Shown piece after piece: positions 60,472 through 64,000 of a DNA stretch of 64,000 nt. Source of the DNA: Treponema bryantii (GTDB lineage Bacteria; Spirochaetota; Spirochaetia; Treponematales; Treponemataceae); NCBI RefSeq assembly GCF_900111035.1, contig NZ_FOFU01000001.1, positions 380,558 to 444,557 on the forward strand, in the 5' to 3' direction. Position 1 is the first letter of the stretch. Every line of letters starts with the position of its first letter. The position numbers and the translations under genes were made by a program. The notes under the pieces were generated by a model that was not told the origin of the DNA, ran no database searches, and was given only the letters and a program-made list of their open reading frames with translations.

Positions 60472-61080
60472 ATGAAACGAAGATCGAAAATTGCTTTATT
60501 TTGTTTAGCTGCAATTGTTCTGAATATGTTATCAACGCTTTTGTTTTTTGATGTTCTGCATATTCCACTTTTTTTCGATACTATTTTTACAGTTGCAATT
60601 GTATTTTATCTTGGGCTTGTTCCAGGGCTCGTTGTAGGAATCCTTTTTAATTTTGTTGATACAATTTTTAATTATCTGGTAAGGGGAATTATTTCTCCTA
60701 CCAATATGTGTTTTTCTGTCTGCGGAGCGGCTATTGTTCTTGTAACCTGGGCCTTTGCCAGAAAGAAGGAAGAATTTCAAATCAGCGTGCCTGTTACTAT
60801 TCTTTATCTTCTGCTGATTTCCCTGATTTCTTCTTTTGTTACTATTTTTCTTGGCGGTACAATTGATTATTTCCGTTTTACTTATCTGGATATTCCTGAT
60901 GCTATGGCTCCTATCAAACAGTTTACCGACAGTTTTGTTTCTCAGAAATTCAGTCTGTTTGCTTCCTGTATTCTGGCACAGATTCCGATTTCACTTACGG
61001 ACCGTCTCATAACCACATTCGCCGGCTACGGAGTTTTTAAATTAACAGAAAAGTATTTTGGACCTTCAAAGGAGTTGTGA
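60472..61080 (+). CDS. Membrane protein resembling ECF transporter S components
   Basis: Six hydrophobic segments in about 202 aa with the glycine-rich YLGLVPGLVVGILFNFVDTIFNYLV that recalls vitamin-binding S components of ECF transporters. Instead of transporter genes, a NarL-type kinase and its regulator follow in the same direction, the kinase start being 1 bp from this stop. A sensory role as ligand-binding membrane partner is an inference. TATAAT ends 6 nt before the ATG and there is no Shine-Dalgarno sequence. Confidence 0.65.
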   Translation: MKRRSKIALFCLAAIVLNMLSTLLFFDVLHIPLFFDTIFTVAIVFYLGLVPGLVVGILFNFVDTIFNYLVRGIISPTNMCFSVCGAAIVLVTWAFARKKEEFQISVPVTILYLLLISLISSFVTIFLGGTIDYFRFTYLDIPDAMAPIKQFTDSFVSQKFSLFASCILAQIPISLTDRLITTFAGYGVFKLTEKYFGPSKEL

Positions 61081-61081
61081 T

Positions 61082-61900
61082 ATGGTAATCTCTGAACAGG
61101 AATTAGAACGTTTACAGAATGTCATTCATCAATATACAACTTTCTTTGTAATTTTTGATATCGTTTTTTTCATCACGATTATACTGGTAATTATTTTTGC
61201 CATTCAGTACATGAAGTCTAGAAAACGGCTTAAAAATTCCAGCCGTTATCTGCGTTATGCAATTAAAGGTCAGGAAGAAGAACGGGCAAGAATAGCACGA
61301 GAATTACATGATACAATTGCACAGGACCTGCGCTATTGCAGAAATCTTTCAGAAAAAATAGAGGGGGAAAATGGAGTTCAGATTTCAAAATTACTCGAAA
61401 AGTCTCTTTCGCATGTAAGAAATATTAGCTATAACCTTGCTCCTCCGGATGTAATCAGAAACGATCTTGCTGCAAATGTTTTGAATCTTGCACAGAACTT
61501 CCGTGAGCATTCAAAAGTTGAATTCCGCCTAGCAATACCGGATCAGCTTGATATAGATTTTTTAAGTGAGGAACAGAATCTTAATCTGTACCGAATAATT
61601 CAGGAAGCTCTTGCAAATGTAATTAAGCATTCAGAGGCTTCTGAGGTAACTCTTCTTTTGCGTAACGAAAATGGAGATGAACAGAAAGGAATTTACATTT
61701 TTATTTGTGATGATGGAAAAGGTTTTGATCCTCAGCAGATAAAGGCACGCGGAACTGATGGAAATCATTTCGGACTTGTTGGAATGGCTGAACGTGCTGA
61801 ATTGATTGGTGCTAAAATTGAGATTGATTCACATGAAGGCGAGGGAACTCAGATTACTATAATCACGGTTGACCCTGCCAGCACTGTGAAAAATTCATAG
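61082..61900 (+). CDS. NarL/NreB-type sensor histidine kinase
   Basis: One N-terminal membrane helix (about 22-42), HisKA_3 domain with His76 in RARIARELHDTIAQDLR, and the ATPase domain (LYRIIQEALANVIKHSEASEV, DDGKGFDPQQ, HFGLVGMAERAELIGAKI). I start at the ATG at 61082, 7 nt after GGAG; an in-frame start at 61058 lies inside the preceding gene. The periplasmic part is almost absent, so the sensing role may belong to the neighbouring six-helix protein. Partner: regulator at 61967. Confidence 0.9.
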   Translation: MVISEQELERLQNVIHQYTTFFVIFDIVFFITIILVIIFAIQYMKSRKRLKNSSRYLRYAIKGQEEERARIARELHDTIAQDLRYCRNLSEKIEGENGVQISKLLEKSLSHVRNISYNLAPPDVIRNDLAANVLNLAQNFREHSKVEFRLAIPDQLDIDFLSEEQNLNLYRIIQEALANVIKHSEASEVTLLLRNENGDEQKGIYIFICDDGKGFDPQQIKARGTDGNHFGLVGMAERAELIGAKIEIDSHEGEGTQITIITVDPASTVKNS

Positions 61901-61966
61901 GATTTTATGCGTATATACTGATTACAAAAGGGTAAAGAATTATTAAGATATTGAAAAGGTAATAAA

Positions 61967-62584
61967 ATGAAAGAAGTGAATTTCTTTGTTGTAGAAGATC
62001 ATTCTCTTACAAATCTTGGTATAAGACAGTTTTTTGCTGGAAAGCCGGAATATAAATGCTGCGGCTTTGCTTCAGACAGAGATGAAGCGCTTGAGAAACT
62101 GGCAGAACTTGCTGTTAAAGACAAGCTGCCGGATATTTTGATTCTTGATTTGAATCTTGGTGAATGCAGTGGTCTTGATATTTTAAAAGTTGTTAAAGAA
62201 AAATATACCTCTACAAAGGTTGTTGTATATTCAATGTATACTAATCCTGGAATTTTAAGTCTTGCACTTGATAATGGTGCTCTTGGCTTTGTTTCAAAGG
62301 ATAGTATGGAAAGCGAACTTTTAAAGGCTGTTTACGAAGTTGTTCATGGCGGAAGCTATGTACAGCAGACTCTTGTTACTTCACTTTTTACGTACAGAAG
62401 TCTTCTTGATAGTCTTACAAAGCAGGAACAGAATATTCTTAAAAAGATTATTGAGCGTAAGGAAAATGAACAGATTGCTTCTGAGTTGAATCTTACAATC
62501 CGAAGCGTTGAGAATTATCTTTCAAGAATTTACAGTAAAACCGGTTGCCGCGGACACGAAGAACTCGTTGCTAAATTCGGTTAA
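61967..62584 (+). CDS. NarL-family response regulator
   Basis: Receiver with VVEDHS pocket, Asp61 in ILILDLNLGECSG, SMYTN and Lys in FVSKDSMESEL; LuxR-type helix-turn-helix at the end (LTKQEQNILKKIIERKENEQIASELNLTIRSVENYLSRIYSKTG). 205 aa. AAAAGG upstream of the ATG. The stop overlaps the end of the convergent CCA-adding enzyme gene by 4 bp. Confidence 0.92.
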   Translation: MKEVNFFVVEDHSLTNLGIRQFFAGKPEYKCCGFASDRDEALEKLAELAVKDKLPDILILDLNLGECSGLDILKVVKEKYTSTKVVVYSMYTNPGILSLALDNGALGFVSKDSMESELLKAVYEVVHGGSYVQQTLVTSLFTYRSLLDSLTKQEQNILKKIIERKENEQIASELNLTIRSVENYLSRIYSKTGCRGHEELVAKFG

Positions 62585-64000
62585 TTCGACAGTCTTTTTG
62601 CAACTTCCAGAAGACGATCCTTATCATTCATTTCAGGATCCTCAATAACGCATTCGAGAAGTTCATTTAAAATCCGTCCAAGTTCTTTTCCTGCGGGAAT
62701 GCCTGCTGCCATAAGGTCTCGTCCGTTTACTGCAAGAGATTTCAATGAAAGTGTTGTCTTTTTCTCAAGCTCAGAGTGTACACGTTCCTTAAGCTCTAAA
62801 AGAAGCTGAATACTTGCACTGTAACGGATATCCACTGGTTCATTATACATGCCGTACATATCTGCCATGCGGAGGTCATAAAGATCTTCCATACATTCTG
62901 GTTTTGTGCGGATTATAAAACGTCTTACTGCTGCTTCAGACCAGTTGGTTTCATAATGAAACATATGCTCTTTTACAAGATGACACACATTATTTATCAT
63001 TTCATTTGAAAACTTCAGTCGTGTCATTACCTGCTTAGTGATTATTTCACTATAGGATTCGTGATTGTAAAAGGTAATTGTTTCAATTTCTTTTGTGCTT
63101 CCGTCGTTTTTATCGCCGTCTAGAACTGTTTCTTTTACAAGTTTTTTAGCGGCCGGTTTTCCGATGTCATGGAAGAGGGCTGCAAGACGTACATTCAGCT
63201 TATCTGCAGGGGCTCCGTCACAGGCATAATAAAGATGATCCATTACATCAAACTTATGAAAGGCTCTGTAGTCAGACTGAACACAGCCGCGGCATACCAT
63301 AAACTCTGGAAGGAAAATAGACATTAAGCCGGTTTCTTCCAGAAGCTTAAGGCCTACAGACGGCTTTGGAGATGCCATTATTTTTTCAAACTCATCGCGG
63401 AAGCGTTCAATAGAAATTGATGCTGCCTTTTCCTGAATTTCTTTTTTGAAGATTTCTGAATATGTATTATTTTCTATACTAAAATTAAGTTTTGAAGCAA
63501 AGCGGAGGGCTCGTACAGGGCGGAGTCCGTCTTCCATAAATCGCTCATGTGCTACGCCAACTGTTTTTATGAGACGGTTTTTTATATCTTCCTGACCGCC
63601 GTATGGGTCTACAACCGCACCGTCTTCAAGAGAGGCTGCAATTGCATTCATGGTAAAATCGCGGCGGGCAAGGTCTTCTTCGATTGTTGCAGCGTAATTT
63701 ATGCTGTCAGGGTGTCTGCCGTCTGAATAGCCTGCTTCTGTTCTGAAGGTTGTTACTTCAATTTCTGTGCCCTTAAAATGTACGGTTACTGTTCCGTGTT
63801 CTATTCCTGTTGGTACGACAAACTTAAAAAGCTTGATTACATCCTGAGGAGTAGCGTTTGTAGCAACATCCCAGTCATGGGCAGGAACTTTCATGAACAT
63901 GTCTCTGACTGCACCGCCAACAAGATATGCTTTATAACCGGCTGTCGTAAAAATTTTTCCAAACTCAATAAGCAGTGGAGGAAGTTTTATATTTTTTGTA
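62581..64000 (-). CDS. CCA-adding tRNA nucleotidyltransferase with HD domain (5' end outside window)
   Basis: Repairs or adds the 3' CCA of tRNAs. The reading frame continues past the Met at 63900 to the window edge and there reads KAYLVGGAVRDMFMKVPAHDWDVAT, the class II nucleotidyltransferase signature (GGxVRD, then the DWD carboxylates), so the N-terminus lies beyond 64000. Then follow RTEAGYSDGRHPDSI, DLARRDFTMNAIA, GLRPVRALRFASKL and an HD domain (LAALFHDIGKPAA). Related poly(A) polymerases cannot be excluded, but tRNA-Phe in this window lacks an encoded CCA, which fits. Tail-to-tail overlap with the NarL-type regulator gene. Confidence 0.92.
   Translation of the reverse strand, partial: TKNIKLPPLLIEFGKIFTTAGYKAYLVGGAVRDMFMKVPAHDWDVATNATPQDVIKLFKFVVPTGIEHGTVTVHFKGTEIEVTTFRTEAGYSDGRHPDSINYAATIEEDLARRDFTMNAIAASLEDGAVVDPYGGQEDIKNRLIKTVGVAHERFMEDGLRPVRALRFASKLNFSIENNTYSEIFKKEIQEKAASISIERFRDEFEKIMASPKPSVGLKLLEETGLMSIFLPEFMVCRGCVQSDYRAFHKFDVMDHLYYACDGAPADKLNVRLAALFHDIGKPAAKKLVKETVLDGDKNDGSTKEIETITFYNHESYSEIITKQVMTRLKFSNEMINNVCHLVKEHMFHYETNWSEAAVRRFIIRTKPECMEDLYDLRMADMYGMYNEPVDIRYSASIQLLLELKERVHSELEKKTTLSLKSLAVNGRDLMAAGIPAGKELGRILNELLECVIEDPEMNDKDRLLEVAKRLSN

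Overview
The window looks like chromosomal DNA of a spirochaete of the genus Treponema, probably a gut or rumen type (AT-rich, many Gram-negative lipoproteins). Supporting evidence is the spirochaete flagellar order flbB-fliK-flgD-flgE, a FlgE carrying Lys165 and Cys178 (the pair that forms the lysinoalanine cross-link in Treponema denticola FlgE), a eukaryote-type hexokinase as in other treponemes, and the block murG-cvpA-holB-kinase-regulator. No phage, transposase, rRNA or CRISPR array was seen. Genus and lifestyle are inferences from gene content.

Layout. 0-12 kb: rho (5' end outside the window), a 5'-nucleotidase lipoprotein, rpmE, an RlmK-like rRNA methyltransferase, small and membrane proteins of unknown function, a DEAD-box helicase, a YbiT-type ABC-F protein with one degenerate ATP site, and pcrA. 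12-18 kb: hexokinase and the hook operon flbB-fliK-flgD-flgE. 17.6-23.7 kb: ankyrin protein, a stand-alone GHKL ATPase, a second 5'-nucleotidase, a queuosine-precursor-type transporter behind a structured leader, an SDR enzyme and tRNA-Phe. 23.8-29.3 kb: murG, cvpA, holB and an NtrB/NtrC-like pair. 29.4-33.5 kb: glgC with a J-domain protein, divergent from a 7TM-PP2C phosphatase lipoprotein. 33.6-35.8 kb: distal-rod operon flgF-flgG-rod-binding protein. 35.8-41.5 kb: GGDEF protein, a lipoprotein with two aspartyl-protease-like DTG motifs, murC, yicC and a cmk-like kinase. 41.5-47.5 kb: an AT-rich zinc-ribbon gene behind large palindromes, thrC with a lipoprotein, alr and folC. 47.5-58.1 kb: trpS coupled to a LytTR regulator, a four-TM protein, an AgrC-like kinase and four ABC exporter half-transporters made of two tandem heteromeric pairs. 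58.2-64 kb: a second UvrD/PcrA helicase with an in-frame repeat insertion, an ECF-S-like membrane protein followed by a NarL-type kinase and regulator, and a CCA-adding enzyme cut by the window end.

Four observations stand out. (1) A three-copy ~92-bp intergenic element (9797-9889, 29248-29338, 40791-40886) starts exactly at the stop codon of the gene it follows; two of its helices vary in sequence between copies yet remain paired, which points to a structured RNA family. (2) A second palindromic repeat occurs once between genes (about 17563-17632) and once inside the helicase gene at 58174-60408, where it is translated in frame as an extra ~27-residue segment, as Rickettsia palindromic elements are. 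(3) Eight or more genes have a -10 box 6-8 nt before the start codon and no Shine-Dalgarno sequence, so their mRNAs are probably leaderless; this moves the folC start to a GTG at 46116. (4) The ABC-F protein has lost one composite ATP site on both faces.

Several genes fit together functionally: murG, murC, alr and the exporters with the cell envelope; two flagellar operons with motility; four kinase/regulator sets plus a diguanylate cyclase and a PP2C phosphatase with signalling; and the tRNA-Phe without an encoded CCA with the CCA-adding enzyme at the right edge.
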